Positions 11,128-22,829 of a stretch of 64,000 nucleotides of DNA are shown in pieces. Every line of letters begins with the position of its first letter. Position 1 is the first letter of the stretch. This DNA comes from Catonia carolina (lineage: Eukaryota > Arthropoda > Insecta > Hemiptera > Achilidae). The notes under the pieces were generated by a model, which was not told the DNA's origin, ran no database searches, and saw only the letters and a program-made list of their open reading frames with translations. The stretch covers positions 97,385,969 through 97,449,968 of the forward strand of contig JAQMRL010000003.1 in the NCBI GenBank assembly GCA_035578175.1. The letters run 5' to 3'. A program made the position numbers and the translations under genes.

Positions 11128-11929
11128 TATTTAAATATATTTCAATATATTAGAAAACCTAACGGGATGATTAAAATAGCTTTCAAGACGATAAATAAAA
11201 GACATTCACAAAATAATAGAACTAAATGTAATTACCAATTATAATTGATTCCATCAGTTAGTTCATACCAAATAGTTAGGTTAGTTTTCTTTGTAAATTA
11301 CAATTCCTTCCGACAACCTCTCTATCAAGAATAGTTTATAATAGTTTACACCGTTCAGAATATTGATGAGTAATGTAAACGAGAATTCTTTGGTTCTTCA
11401 ATAGGCGTTTACGCATTGAAAGCGTTATTAGCAACCCCCATCACCTGCTGTTAGAGAAATATTTCGTTAACAACCTAACCAAGTACAGTATACATTAGAT
11501 TATTTCTAGAAATAGATTTGATTGAGGTGCGCCTACCTGTCACTCAACTTATTCTATTTTTGTGTTATTCTCTTTTGTGTTATGGACTATAACAAGTTGT
11601 TACTTATGCAAACGGTACACAATTAAGTAACGTAACTTCAACACTATTGTTGTTTAGTAGACCGGTATTATTATATTAATTCTTTCATGTTTACTTTTAC
11701 GCAATTTAATTAGTTCTATAATATTATTTATTATTACTATTAATTATATAAAAATCTGTTTGTGCTATAACTCACGTAATTTTGGAAATTTAATTAACTA
11801 ATAAATGTGAAATGAATTCCCTTCTATATTCGAACAAATATTTTTTATCAATTAAAATAAAAGTTGTTTACAATATTTTCAGATAAAAAATTTAAAACCG
11901 CCTTTAGGGAAATAGGGATGGTTAAAAAA
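11128..11929. other. Unassigned AT-rich stretch
   Basis: I see no gene, RNA or repeat that matches elsewhere in the window. Confidence 0.4.
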
Positions 11930-12485
11930 AAATTTGATGTGAAACATTCACACGACTTTCTCTTGCTAATGTAAATAATTTAAAACACAACCTAATTTTA
12001 ATCATTGGAGGATGTCGCTAAATAAAAATTAATCTCTGTTGGAGTTTGATAAGCAAAGTATGGATCACTAACTGACGCTAAACTAGATCTGCACAAAAAA
12101 TTATTCAAGTAAATGTTGAAGGTTTATTATTTTTTCTTAAATTAATTCTATAAAATTTTACCGTAAAACGCATATTTAGGCCACCATCTTAAACAAAAGT
12201 TTTTACCACAAGAGCATAGCCTACACAAATTTCAGCAGACATGCCGCTTACCCTGTCTGGTAGAGCTTAAATAATGTAGGCCTAGCCGTGACGCGATTTT
12301 AAACAAAATCGAATGAGCTGTTTTTAAGAAAATTGAATTAAAGTGAAATATTAGACTCGAAAAACTACTACTTCCCGTTGACCAATTTTGATGAAAGTGT
12401 TCGTGTCGGGTCTTCCGGATACCTAACTTTAAGTTCCAAGTTTTAACAGCGTACGTTTTTCCGTTTTTGAGTTATTTTGTTCACT
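11930..12485 (+). mobile_element. Family D unit, single copy lacking its CA part
   Basis: It matches the right arm of the 48.5-50.8 kb foldback in the same orientation. It starts at AATTTGATGTGAAAC, passes CTTTCTCTTGC, then the ...GCTAAACTAGAT... segment and the ...TAGAGCTTAAATAATG... segment, and ends TTGAGTTATTTTGTTCAC exactly where other copies begin their CA microsatellite. At 12277 it has an extra GGCCTA compared with the other units. Confidence 0.75.
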
Positions 12486-13097
12486 TAGGGCTATACCCCA
12501 CTAGAACACCACGGTGGCCATACCGTGGTTATCGCACCAACCAAACCGAGCAACCAATCAGGCAACCAAGAGAGACACCATTTTAGTGCTCTTGGTATTA
12601 TTCATTTGCAATATATGAACTTTGAAGAGTACTGATCTTATATAAGTGGGATGAAGAATGCTAGAGAAAAAAGGAACAAGATATCATTTTGGGTATATCC
12701 TTTTGTTGCTAATCGTTTTATAATAACCTTGTACAACGATTAGCGAAATTATCCAAACAATGTGCGGATGTGAATCGAGTCGTTTGATAAATTATCAAGT
12801 TTATGCAGGAATGATTTGTCCAAAGAGATTATCATGGATTATCATGTAAAGAGATTTCTACAGGAGCCATTTCTCCTTCACCAAATAGATCAGTAACTTT
12901 CTCCCAACATTTCTTTTTTAGATCTCGGTTTTAGTAATCATTTGATGAAGTATCCCAAAGAGAAGACCTGGGTTGAGTTTTATTATAAATCTTTCAATAT
13001 CAAAACTCATTATAATTATGACGAAAACACAATTGCAACAACACTATTGAAGAGTACGGAAGTAAACACTGGCGCTAGTTGCCGTTAACTGGTGTCA
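12486..13097. other. Unassigned stretch
   Basis: Slightly GC-richer around 12490-12600, with the imperfect inverted repeat ACCACGGTGG/CCATACCGTGGT. I recognise no gene. Confidence 0.35.
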
Positions 13098-13140
13098 GAG
13101 TGAGTGACGCGCGAGTGAGTGACGCGTGAGTGAGTGAGTT
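13098..13140 (+). repeat. Short tandem repeat (GTGAGTGACGCGCGA-like)
   Basis: About two and a half copies of a 15-bp unit GTGAGTGACGCGYGA ending in a short GTGA run, directly before the 73-bp direct repeat. Confidence 0.6.
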
Positions 13141-13210
13141 ACATCAATTGTGCGTGTGAGTGGTATCAAGTGTTAGTGGACAGGTAATCGTTTTGGTTTT
13201 TAAAAACAGT
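13138..13210 (+). repeat. 73-bp direct repeat, left copy
   Basis: Begins GTTACATCAATTGTGCGTG and ends AAAAACAGT. It matches 13929-14001 over 73 bp with no gaps and about 11 mismatches. See the findings for whether the pair could be tiny long terminal repeats. Confidence 0.8.
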
Positions 13211-13220
13211 ACAATAACTC

Positions 13221-13616
13221 TGTTGTTGTTTAGGTCATCAGCCGAAAGGCTGGTTTGAACCTGTAGAGGTTTTACTAAGTAAAACGAGGAGTGAGGTGGT
13301 TTTTCAGTGCCTTCCTCACCGAGTGAAAAAGTACGCGTATCAGCATGCCGGGCCCTCTGAAAAGCAAATATTTTTCACTCTGCAAATGACACCTTCACTT
13401 CATTCACTACAGGGTCTGGCTGTATAATGAAATTCATTACTTTCAGAGGAGATAACTCTGATTAGTGTCACAGTACACCTCTACCTCTTCTGTTCTTAAA
13501 TGATTCAGTCATTTAATTGGCTGACCATGTGTTAAGAAACAGAACTATTTATTTTAGCCCTGCAACGAACAGATTGAGTGTAAAAAATTTGACACTCCAC
13601 CTGTCTGTTATGGGCA
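13221..13616 (-). mobile_element. Family A retroposon, copy 3, with target duplication
   Basis: Full-length copy flanked by AGTACAATAACTCTGT on the left (ending at 13222) and AGTACAACAATAACTCTGT on the right (13619-13637). The two differ by a 3-bp insertion. The duplication fixes the ends of the element and shows it spreads by retroposition. Confidence 0.88.
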
Positions 13617-13928
13617 GGAAGTACAACAATAACTCTGTACATCTTATTGGTGGCCCAACAGAGCGGTGGAGACGCCAGTAGAATGAACGAACGCTACGCG
13701 GCTGGTGGGGCAACCAAACTGATAGATGGAGTAGAAAAAATTATTTTATTTTGATTCCTTTCTTGAGGATAATGGCAGAATAGCAGTGAAGGGTCTTAAA
13801 TATTTTGAAACTATTAGACCGTAGGTATAAAAGAGTTAGCGCCTTTGTAGTTGACCAGTCTATTGCTGAATTCGTGAATGGACATCATCAGGCCATTCGA
13901 AATAATGTCGTTAGGGGACAGGTTCTAA

Positions 13929-14001
13929 GTTACATTAATTGTGCGTGCGGATGGTAGCAAGTGTTTGTGGACAGGTAATCATTTTGGTTCTTAAGAACAG
14001 T
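13929..14001 (+). repeat. 73-bp direct repeat, right copy
   Basis: Partner of 13138-13210, in the same orientation, 791 bp downstream. A family A insertion accounts for ~410 bp of the interval, so the ancestral spacing was about 380 bp. Confidence 0.8.
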
Positions 14002-15192
14002 TAGTCAAGTTTGGTTTAAATGTAAGTTTTTTTTAATTGATTTATTTTATGTAGCCTATTTAATTTATGCACTAATCTATTTAATTTGTGTAATTGTATT
14101 TGTTACTAGGCTAAGTATTAATTTTGTCAATAAATAATTGTAATAAGTTTGTTTATTTCTTATTAAATCCTGATCCTGAACGAACCTAGGTTTAGATGAT
14201 ACAATATTTTTTAAACAAAATTTATGTTTTGGGAAACCAGAAGGCCCCAAAAGAATAATTTTCATTTAATTAATTTATTAAATTACTCAGAAATTTGGAG
14301 CAGGCCATATGATAATATTTTTTAGTTTACTTTATTCGAAATTTAAACCGCTAATTTAAAATGTATTTCAATAAATCCATATATTATTTTGAAATTTAAC
14401 TCAGAATATTTTAGCAATAAAGTCTGTTCTGATTCCAGATTTGAATTGAGATATTAAACAACTGGCCATATTTCTTCAAGTAAAACTGGTAACGGTACGA
14501 AAAAATGTTGTCCAATTAAATGCAATTCAATTTAACTGTTAAAAACAAATTACAAAAGCGTTGGCTAACTATGGGTTCGCCATAATTTTAACATTACAAT
14601 ACAGTAAATTTTTGTTATAACTTATGTAATTTTTATAAGTACTGTAAGTACAAATTTATAGGTTAGCTTTGGTGTTGAAATGGATAATGTAATTACATGT
14701 TTTATCTTTACTTTAAGGCCTATTTTAATTTTTTGTTCGTATCCTACACAAGATGATTAAGTGTATCTGGTGAAAAGGTTAGATTATTTAAGATAAACAC
14801 TGGTGATTACACTGTGATTTGTTAGAAATATCTCAGCTGTAGAATGAGGTATAAATGTACAAAGAATAGGCTGTTAGAGAACGTGAGTAATATTCTAGTT
14901 CATCTACAAAATGTACATTGTCAAAGAGAGCCCTGTTTAAATGTTTAAAGGAAAGAGAAGTAAAGCAACGAAACGAAGAAAAGCAAGATCTGGACAAGAC
15001 ATTTCCGCTGACAGTGCCTCGCATACCAAAAGAGATTCCTGCATTCTCAACATGCTTTATTCAATACCTTCAATGTTTGGACGATTATTAAATCAGGACA
15101 TCTCAATCACAAAACCCAACTGACACTTTTCTATCAATATGTATTGTGTTCGACGATTTGTATTGAAATTTTTGTTAAATTAGTTACATGTA
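14002..15192. other. Unassigned stretch
   Basis: I see nothing I can support. A 60-codon ORF at 14941-15123, basic at its N-terminus (K-R-S-K-A-T-K-R-R-K-A-R), matches nothing I know. Confidence 0.4.
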
Positions 15193-15756
15193 CAAGGTGT
15201 GGCTATTAAATGACGAGACTGACGTTGTAAAAAATTTTATTTTATATATAATCACTTATTGTCACCTTCAATATACACTCCTTCTCTATCCCTACAACGC
15301 TCCATGCGAATTTTCCATTGTTGGAAACAGTGCTGGAAGTCATCTTCTGTCAGCTCCTTCAGGATACGTACCGCTTTCTCTTTTACAGCTTCCACAGACT
15401 CAAATCTTGTCCCTTTTAATGCAGATTTCACCTTAGGGAACAGGTAGAAGAGACAAGGTGCAAGATCTGCTGAATAAGGTGTATGTTCTAACACTGAGAT
15501 TCTGTACTTGGCTAGGAACCTCTTGACAGATAACGCGGAATGAGCTGGCGCATTGTCTTGGCGGAGAACCCATGATTTATCCTTCCACATTTTGGGGCGT
15601 TTTTTCCTTACTCTTTGACGTAGTTTAGAAAGTACCTCAAGGTAGTAATATTGATTAATTGTTTGACCTTCAGGAACCCAGTGAATGTACACAATCCCAT
15701 GGATATAAAAAAAAACAATCATCATTGCTTTAAATTTTTACTTGCTCAAAAAAAAC
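15193..15756 (-). pseudogene. Mariner element, 3' half with inactive transposase
   Basis: The left end is the mariner TIR (CAAGGTGTGGCTATTAAATG) next to TA. On the minus strand the transposase frame (15252-15725) covers the second and third catalytic regions. The second aspartate is kept in RQDNAPAHSAL, but the third, expected as ...APCD-F-Y-L-F, reads LAPCLFYLF, so Asp is replaced by Leu and the protein would be dead. The C-terminus ...C-R-D-R-E-G-V-Y-I-E-G-D-N-K is intact. The 5' part ends at 15756, directly before a family A insertion, and does not resume after it. Confidence 0.9.
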
Positions 15757-15758
15757 AC

Positions 15759-16131
15759 TGTTGTTTAGGTCAACAGCCGAAAGGCTGGTTTGAACCTCTA
15801 GAGGTTTTACAAAGTAAAATGAGGAATGAGGTGGTTTACCTTTGCCTTCCTCACTGAGTACAAAAGTAGCCTATGCTTATTAGCATACCTTCCGAAAAGC
15901 GACATCTTCAATTCATTTACTACAGGATCTGAGTGTACTGTTTAATCAAATTCATTACTGTAAGAGGAAATAACTCTGACTAGTGTCTTTTAAACCTCTA
16001 CCTCTTCTGTTCTTAAATAGTTCAGTCATATATTTGGCTGACCGCATGATAAGAAACAGAACTATTTTTGTAGCCCTGGAACTAGCAGATCGAATGCAAA
16101 TAATTTAACACTCCACCTGCCTGTTATGGGC
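15759..16131 (-). mobile_element. Family A retroposon, copy 4
   Basis: Adjoins the broken end of the mariner. The copy carries an internal deletion around 15880-15900 and an extra GCCTA at 15867-15873 relative to its relatives. Confidence 0.85.
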
Positions 16132-16389
16132 GTAAGCCTATTGTCCAGTAAACTCATTTTCAAACTTTACAGGAGTAGTAGTATCTTCAAAATAACACCA
16201 CAAATTTTATTCTTTACCATTATGTGCTGCATCTTATCGGCTTTAAAATGAGCTAGTAGGCTACTTTATAGATATATTGATAATGGATATATTGAATCTT
16301 TAGGCCTATTCTATTTAGTTGTTTGTAGAATTTAAGTCTCCATTTTTTATTATTTCCATTTACCTACCTTTTCCTCGTAAAACTCATTT

Positions 16390-17335
16390 CCAAAAAAAAC
16401 TAGAAATAAACAAAAAACTAACCTCAAAAAACATAACCTTATTTTAATCATGTGTGAAAGACGCCAAATGAATATCCACCTCAGTTTGACTTAAAAATAC
16501 TGGAAATCACTCTTTCACGCTAAACTAGGCTGGCTCTGTAAAGCAAAATGCTCTAATAAAAGTTGTAGATGGTAATTTACTATAAATTTGATTATATACA
16601 CTTTTGTCGTAAAATGCGTATGCATTTTCAGCCTTAGTGTGCCTATTTCAGCCTTAGTATGGCTGAAATCGTAAAAAAAAAATCGATTTTTTTACACGTT
16701 TTCGTGAGAAAAAAAAGAAAATCGCTAATTACCGCTAAACTGAGCGTTATACAAAAAAACTGTTTGAAATATAAGTTGTAGGATTTTAAATTCTCTACAA
16801 CTTTTATTACATTTTATACTTTTATACATTTTTGCGCTAAAATATATATTAAAACAGCAATCTTAAAAAAACAATTTTCTACATAAAACACTCTTCAAGA
16901 ATGTCAGCAGACATGGCGCCTACCCTATCTTGTAGAGCATAAAAAATGGAGTAAATGAGGCGATTTTTTAAAAAAGTCGTTGGAGCCGTTTTTGAGAAAA
17001 TCGCAAAAACGTGAAAAATGAAACGAATAAACTACTATTTTGTTGAAAATGTTCGTGACGGGTCCGGTAGTAGTAGTCTATCTAACTTAAGTTTTAAGTT
17101 TCAAGCTCGTACGATGTTCCGTTCTTGAGATATTCTGTTCACATACACACACACACACACACACTCGCGCGCGCGCACGCACACACACACACACACACAC
17201 CAATTGCTAAAAACATCTTTTTTGGGTTCAGGCGTTTGAAAACGTATAGATCCGGTGAAACTCGATTTCGAAAAATTGACATGAAAGTAATACTTTCCTT
17301 CCTATATATTCATATACTAGGTAAGAGAAAGTAAA
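16390..17335 (+). mobile_element. Family D unit with internal CA microsatellite
   Basis: Same orientation as the right arm of the 48.5-50.8 kb foldback and nearly complete. It has AACCTCAAAAAACATAACC, GCTAAACTAGGCTG, the CTACCCTATCTTGTAGAGC segment, then CTTGAGATATTCTGTTCACA followed at once by the CA tract, TTTTTTGGGTTCAGGCG after the tract, and the terminal GGTAAGAGAAAGTAA. No protein-coding potential is evident. Confidence 0.8.
17142..17200 (+). repeat. CA/CG microsatellite inside a D unit
   Basis: (CA)n interrupted by CTCGCGCGCGCGCACG. The same position in other D units holds (TG)n/(CA)n, so the tract is part of the repeat rather than an independent microsatellite. Confidence 0.9.
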
Positions 17336-18427
17336 AATGGGTTGGAAAAGCAAGGACAGGTATTCGTCCTACAATTACATAACGATTTATAAGATATTTA
17401 TTTTCCACTCAACAAAATTAAGCACTAAAACTTTTATATTTTATACTAAAGTAGAATAAATGATTTAAGTAAGTAAAGTTAAAACGAAAAGTTATATGGA
17501 CTGGGACTACGTCAATGTAAACAGTGTTGTGTTAAGAACGAAGTTTAAATCAACAAAGTTAAGGAAGTAAGTCCCAGAAGTAAGAAGTATAAATGGGTGT
17601 TATACAATATGGAATAAGTAAAGCGAAGTAAAGTACAGCAACGTATGTCCAAGTAGGAGTATGTAAGCACCCTGCGGGGTCATACAGCTCCCCATTATAA
17701 GGATCCCTGGGGAGTAAATTTATCACCTCTTAAATATAAGTAAAACCAAAATAAAAAAAATATTACAGTACACAGCATATTATAAAAGACATAAAGTCTC
17801 CTTTTCCGTTTTATGTTATGTTTTGTAGTAAAAGATTTTTAAAAGGGCATAAATAATAATAATAAGTTTCTTGGTTTTCGGGTAGGGCCAATACTAAGTT
17901 GTTTTGGTACCTACTACGGTTTCGTTATTTACAATGTAACGTATTTAACAAGCACGTTAATAATATATATTACACGTTTAAAACTTGATGGATGATTCCT
18001 GTTACATGTATCGCATAAACGTCACTCCGTTACAATTTTGATTTATCTTGTCGGTTTCTCCCTCATCACCCGCAACATCGATCTTTCTCTTTTCTTCACG
18101 TGTACTAACCGTATATTTCTATCTTTACTTTCTTGTATTGGCCCTGATTCTTCCTTCTTCGTGATTCCTCTTATTTACTTTCCAACGTTGTTAGCTTGAC
18201 AACCAGCAATAAACCATGACACCCTACCTTCCTTGTAAGATCACGATAAACTCCCAGTAATGTCATAAAATATCATACAATTCAAGTTCATAACCAAATT
18301 TAACTCAAGAAATTGTGAAACGGTAGCGCTTAATCTTTCGACACGTTTTTCTCAAACTTAAAATATTTAAAAACAAAAACGGTTTAGTTAAATATCAATC
18401 TACGCCATAATAATTAAACATCTATTG
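17336..18427. other. Unassigned stretch
   Basis: I see no gene. A passage around 17470-17720 (many AAGTAAGT-like words, then CACCCTGCGGGGTCATACAGC) faintly resembles 62860-63140, which could indicate a further degraded repeat, but I cannot align them reliably. Confidence 0.3.
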
Positions 18428-18525
18428 TATAATTAATATTCAAAACAAGCAGGTGGAGTGTTAATTATTTGCACTCAATCTGCTTGTCGCAGATCAACAA
18501 AAAAAAATTCTGTTTCGTATCATGT

Positions 18526-18877
18526 GTGTTGTTTAGGTCAAAAGCCGAAAGGCTGGTTTTAACCTGTAGAGGTTAACGAGGAGTAAGTTGGTTTACAATT
18601 GCCTTCCTCACCGAATTGTAAAGTATGCATATCAGCATGCCAGGCCCTCTGAAAAACACTCTGCAAATAACACCTTCACTTCGTTTACCACAGGGTCTGG
18701 CTGTATAATGAAATTTATTACTTTCAGAGGAGATAAATCTGATTATTGTGTTTTACACCTCAACCTCTTCTGTTCTTAAATGATTCAGTCATTTAATTGG
18801 CGGACCATGTGATAAGAAACAGAACTATTTTTTTGCAACAAACAGATCGAGTGCAAACAATTTAACACTCCACCTGT
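18526..18877 (-). mobile_element. Family A retroposon, inner antisense copy
   Basis: Inserted into the outer copy. The outer copy is interrupted after TTCGTATCATGTG and resumes with TTCTTATCACATG, a diverged ~13-bp target duplication. The inner copy has lost a few bases near 18575, where AACGAGGAGTAAGTTGG follows directly on GTAGAGGTT. Confidence 0.88.
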
Positions 18878-19113
18878 TCTTATCACATGGTCAGCCAACT
18901 ATATGACTGAAACATTTAAGAACAGAAGAGGTAGAGGTGTAAAAGACACTAGTCACAGTTATCTCCTCTTACAGTAATGAATTTAATTATACAGTACAGC
19001 CAGATCCTGTGGTAAATGAAGTGAAGGAGTCATATTTGTAGGGTGAAAAGTAGGTGCTTTCAGAAAGCCAGGAATGCTGATAAGCATACTCTCACTCAAA
19101 GAGGAAGGCAATT

Positions 19114-19780
19114 GAATCACTTGTTTGAGAAACCACACATGTCCGTTTTTATCAAAACTGAGTTAGTGCCAAAAATCGAATATTTCATTGCATTTCTATT
19201 ATTGTATAGAGAAAACCACAAGTCCAGCTACTATAGTAGTAGATTTAACCTGCAGAAATTTTTGTTTGTTTGAGAAACCACATTAGAAATATTTTTACGG
19301 CTATCAGCAGAAAAATTTAATAAGCCTAAAGAAATAATATTTCTTTTACAATAATTTTAACAATAATACTATATTATAGTGTTATTGTTTTTCTTGAAAT
19401 TAAAATGAATAAAAATAATTAGCTACGTTTTTAATAACACAATATAATCTTACACAAATATTCTGTAAATTAATATTACTATAATACAAATAGACTGGAG
19501 TATCCTAAGTAAAACAAGTTACATTAGGTCTATTTTTTATTTCGTCAATATGGATTTGTTTGAGAAAAACCACAAGTTCATGCTGGAAAATTCCCTCGTC
19601 TAATAATATCCATTAAAAACTAGATCACATTTTATAAAAATTAATTTATTACTTTTAAAGTACTTCAACTTTATGTCAAATAATTTTCAGCTATATGTAT
19701 CAATAAAATAAGAAAAAAAATTCTGTATTTCCTGAGAAATCATTTGCTTGGACTCGTGTTATTTTTCTAACAAGCGATTC
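19114..19780. mobile_element. 667-bp TIR element with AATT duplication
   Basis: The left end is GAATCACTTGTTTGA; the right end read on the other strand is GAATCGCTTGTTAGA. It is flanked on both sides by AATT, and the family A sequence continues across it. Internally the motif TTTGAGAAACCACA recurs (19124, 19268, and variants at ~19202, 19559 and 19733). No transposase frame is present, so it is a non-autonomous DNA transposon. The superfamily is unclear. Confidence 0.8.
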
Positions 19781-19878
19781 AATTGTAAATCACCGCACTC
19801 CTTGTTTTACTTAGTAAAGCCTCTACAGGTTCAAACCAGCATTTCGGCTGATGACCAAAACAACAACACTATAATTAA

Positions 19879-21060
19879 ACAGTGAACGATGTAATCATAT
19901 AATACTTAAATCATTGTAATATATAGTTACGATTTGTATCGTATTATACAAATAAAATTGTTAAATAGTTACCTACGTAAATTGAGATTCACCGTGATTT
20001 GTAAGTGACTTCCGTTGAAGAAGCTGAAGAAGTATGTAACGTATGCTAAGAAATATGAAAATTGTTTTTAAGATCATGTGTGCTGAAACACTTCAACTAT
20101 TGACACAAGTGTAATAGTTAGTCGAATCGCTAAAGAAAAACTGTTCGTTTAGTTAAAATAAATTTAAAATAAAAATATCAAGTTAACTAGTTGCAGTAAA
20201 TTTGAAATTAATTACAGAAACAAAAAATTATTACGATTTCCTGATATATTTTAATGTATTCGCGTAACTTTACTGAAATTTAGCAGTAAAGTAATTCTAC
20301 TTACTTCAGTTACTTAGTTACCAATCTAAAAGATAGCCCAACTCTAAAGATGTTTCTTATTGAATGCGAAATTTTTGTTTGTATTACCTTTCTAAATACG
20401 ATATTTTTTATGTCTCGTTTGAAATGTCATATAAACGTTATTATTCAGACTCTTATCGTCTTTACTTCAATTTATATTTATATTAAAAACAAAAAGATTT
20501 TAAAAGATTTACACTTTATTAAAAAACATATATTTGCTTTTAAGTAGGAAATTTATAACGAGTACCAATGCAGTAGTAGTAAAGTGCTGAACTATAAAAC
20601 TGAAGTAGCGGTTTCAATTTCTAGTTGGTTGTTACAAATTTGTAGCATTTTAAAACCTCATTTTTAATCCCTGTATTTGCTAATGAAGAAATAAATTTAT
20701 ACAACTTTAAAAAACCATTTAGATATTGTAAACAGCTTTATAAAAGCAATGAATAAAATGGACTAACTGAATCGTTAATCATTATTAAACGATGGGAGAT
20801 GATATTTTTTGTTTGAGCGTCAACAGAAATCCATGGGGATGCAATAGATCAACCTTCTTCATCCCCTTGTGACAAAAATCAACAACAATAAGGTATAATA
20901 TGGTTTAGTAAATCTACACGCAAGATAAATAATTTGATAACAATTTAACAAATGATCTACGTAAATATTTTTTTGAGGTTGAAGTTTTTTAATTGTTAAT
21001 AGAATTTTACATTTGTTTTATTAAATTAGATTCTATGTATGGTGTTCTTTTTGTGTTCCA
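19879..21060. other. Unassigned AT-rich stretch
   Basis: I see no gene or named repeat. Confidence 0.4.
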
Positions 21061-21160
21061 TCCCTTTGTTTTGGGGATTAATGCTACTGAAGAAAGTAAG
21101 TGGTTAAAGAAAAATCTAAAGCGGATCTGACCGGGTATTGAAACCAAGACGACTATTAAC
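21060..21160 (-). mobile_element. SINE-like head, degraded
   Basis: The minus strand reads TGGTTTCAATACCCGGTCAG, a B-box-like end of a tRNA head, followed by a body with TTCAGTAGCATTAATCCCC. The body resembles that at 21.6-21.7 kb (TTCAGTAGCCTTAATGTG). Confidence 0.5.
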
Positions 21161-21609
21161 CTATATAATTCAGATGTGATTTTTTTTTCTTATAAGCTCA
21201 TAGTTGCTTGAACAGCTGGGCTACATTTTAACAGAAAAATTAAAATGAGTTTCTTTCAGATGAACTCAAACATCAAAAATTTTTTTTAAATTTTTAATTC
21301 AAGGAATCAACAAATTCGATTTGTCAAGAAATATTAAATTGAAAAAATTATTTTGTTAGTTTGCTTATTGTAATGCGCGATAGCGCGTAGAACAAAAAAG
21401 TCTAAAATTGAAAGTAGTCTAAATAATTTAGACTACTAAAGTTGTCTAAAAATAATTAATATTTTTAGACTTTCTTAAAAAAAAAACTGTCAGAAAACAA
21501 TTAAAATTACTTATTTTTTAATTGTTTTTTCTACTAGTATTGATAACTTGTATAGTCATGTGTAAATAAGTCAGCCAGGACCAAATCATAGATAGTCTGG
21601 TTCGAGGGG

Positions 21610-21715
21610 GGCTGAATTTGGGGATTTTTTTTGTTTTATATCGGACTGTGTTACATGGCACATTAAGGCTACTGAAGGATGTTATATCAAAACGACCGAT
21701 GAAAAACTGCCAGAC
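21610..21715 (-). mobile_element. SINE-like body, degraded
   Basis: The minus strand has CGGTCAGGTCTGGCAG, which in other C copies follows the B box, then a body with CCTTCAGTAGCCTTAATG and an A-rich end (AAAACAAAAAAAATCCCC). The tRNA head is lost. Confidence 0.5.
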
Positions 21716-21759
21716 CTGACCGAAAAATTAACGTGGGACCCGCGGCATATTATGTAGTT

Positions 21760-22469
21760 TGGTACGAAATTCGGATTTTCCTTTAGGCCGGGGCTCCGGC
21801 CCCTCAAACTCCCTCCATGGCTATGTACCTGAACTTCAGATCATGCTTTCGCAGTAGATCTGTCTTCCAAAATATTTTTAAACTTCTATATTGATTGTGT
21901 TAAGTGTGGAAGCGATGTGTGAATTAGCGATATGAAATTTTAATAATCATAACAAATTTACAAGTAGTAGGCTAATACCTTATTTTCATAACGTTTTGTG
22001 TAGATTACGTTTAAGCTTTGAAGGTTTTGCTGAACTGTATGTTTGTAGAACTAATCTCAAAAAACTGGTCTCGGTAAATATTAATAACAATGAGTAAAAC
22101 ATGATCGGGTAAGATTTACGACGAATAATATTTGAAACAAATTTTTACTACATTTTATACAACGGACTTACGATTTTTTATGGGAACAAATCAAATATCT
22201 TTATATAAATACAGGTTTTCTTCTGGTGAAACATATAAATAAAATCGGTATACAAATTGTGTACAAAAAAGATGTAAATAAAATAAATTTTAATAAAATT
22301 AAAAAGTTATAAACATATAAATTGAAGAAAGAACTGGAGAAAAATATATAAACAGAATTGGTAATAAATTTTTAAATTTAGCTATAAAATTGGCTATCAG
22401 TAATAAACTATTATCATACTGTCGTACAAAAAAAATTTATCGACAAAGGTGCTAAAAAAAATGTGTGTA
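21760..22469. other. Unassigned stretch
   Basis: I recognise nothing, although the following LINE fragment may begin somewhere in here. Confidence 0.35.
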
Positions 22470-22829
22470 TCAATACTCATCAATCTGAAGAAAATGAGTT
22501 GAAATTATTGTTGAACGCTGCCAATATTTTTATGGGAACAAGTATGCTAAACACGAATGTCAAGTTCGATCCAATTAAATAGAATGTTAGAACAGGTACT
22601 AGAGACATCGTTTGAAGAATTTTTAAAACTTGTCCAATCCGTAGTTTTTTCATTATAGGGAATATAAATTGTATAGGCGGACTCGAAAATTAAGTTACAA
22701 CAGATAAATTTTTAACAGTTTTCGATAGCAATTCATCCACGATTTCTAATAATTATACTAATCGATCATAATCACACGTATTATAATACATGTATTATAT
22801 ACGTCTGTATACGTGTCTTATTTCACGTA

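Larger units (their letters stand above)
18428..19878 (+). mobile_element. Nested insertion: family A copy split twice
   Basis: The outer plus-strand family A copy is in three pieces: ~18441-18525, 18878-19113 and 19785-19869. It is flanked by the 9-bp duplication TATAATTAA (18428-18436 and 19870-19878). The first break is filled by an antisense family A copy, the second by a TIR element. The pieces join to a continuous family A sequence if both insertions are removed. Confidence 0.9.

Noticed and set aside
13650..13670. A definite retroviral-type primer-binding site
   Set aside because: The CCCAACAGAG resemblance is short and not directly adjacent to the end of the 73-bp repeat; kept only as a possibility in the findings.
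19121..19580. CRISPR-like array from recurring TTTGAGAAACCACA
   Set aside because: Only about five imperfect, unevenly spaced copies inside a TIR element, in a eukaryotic setting.
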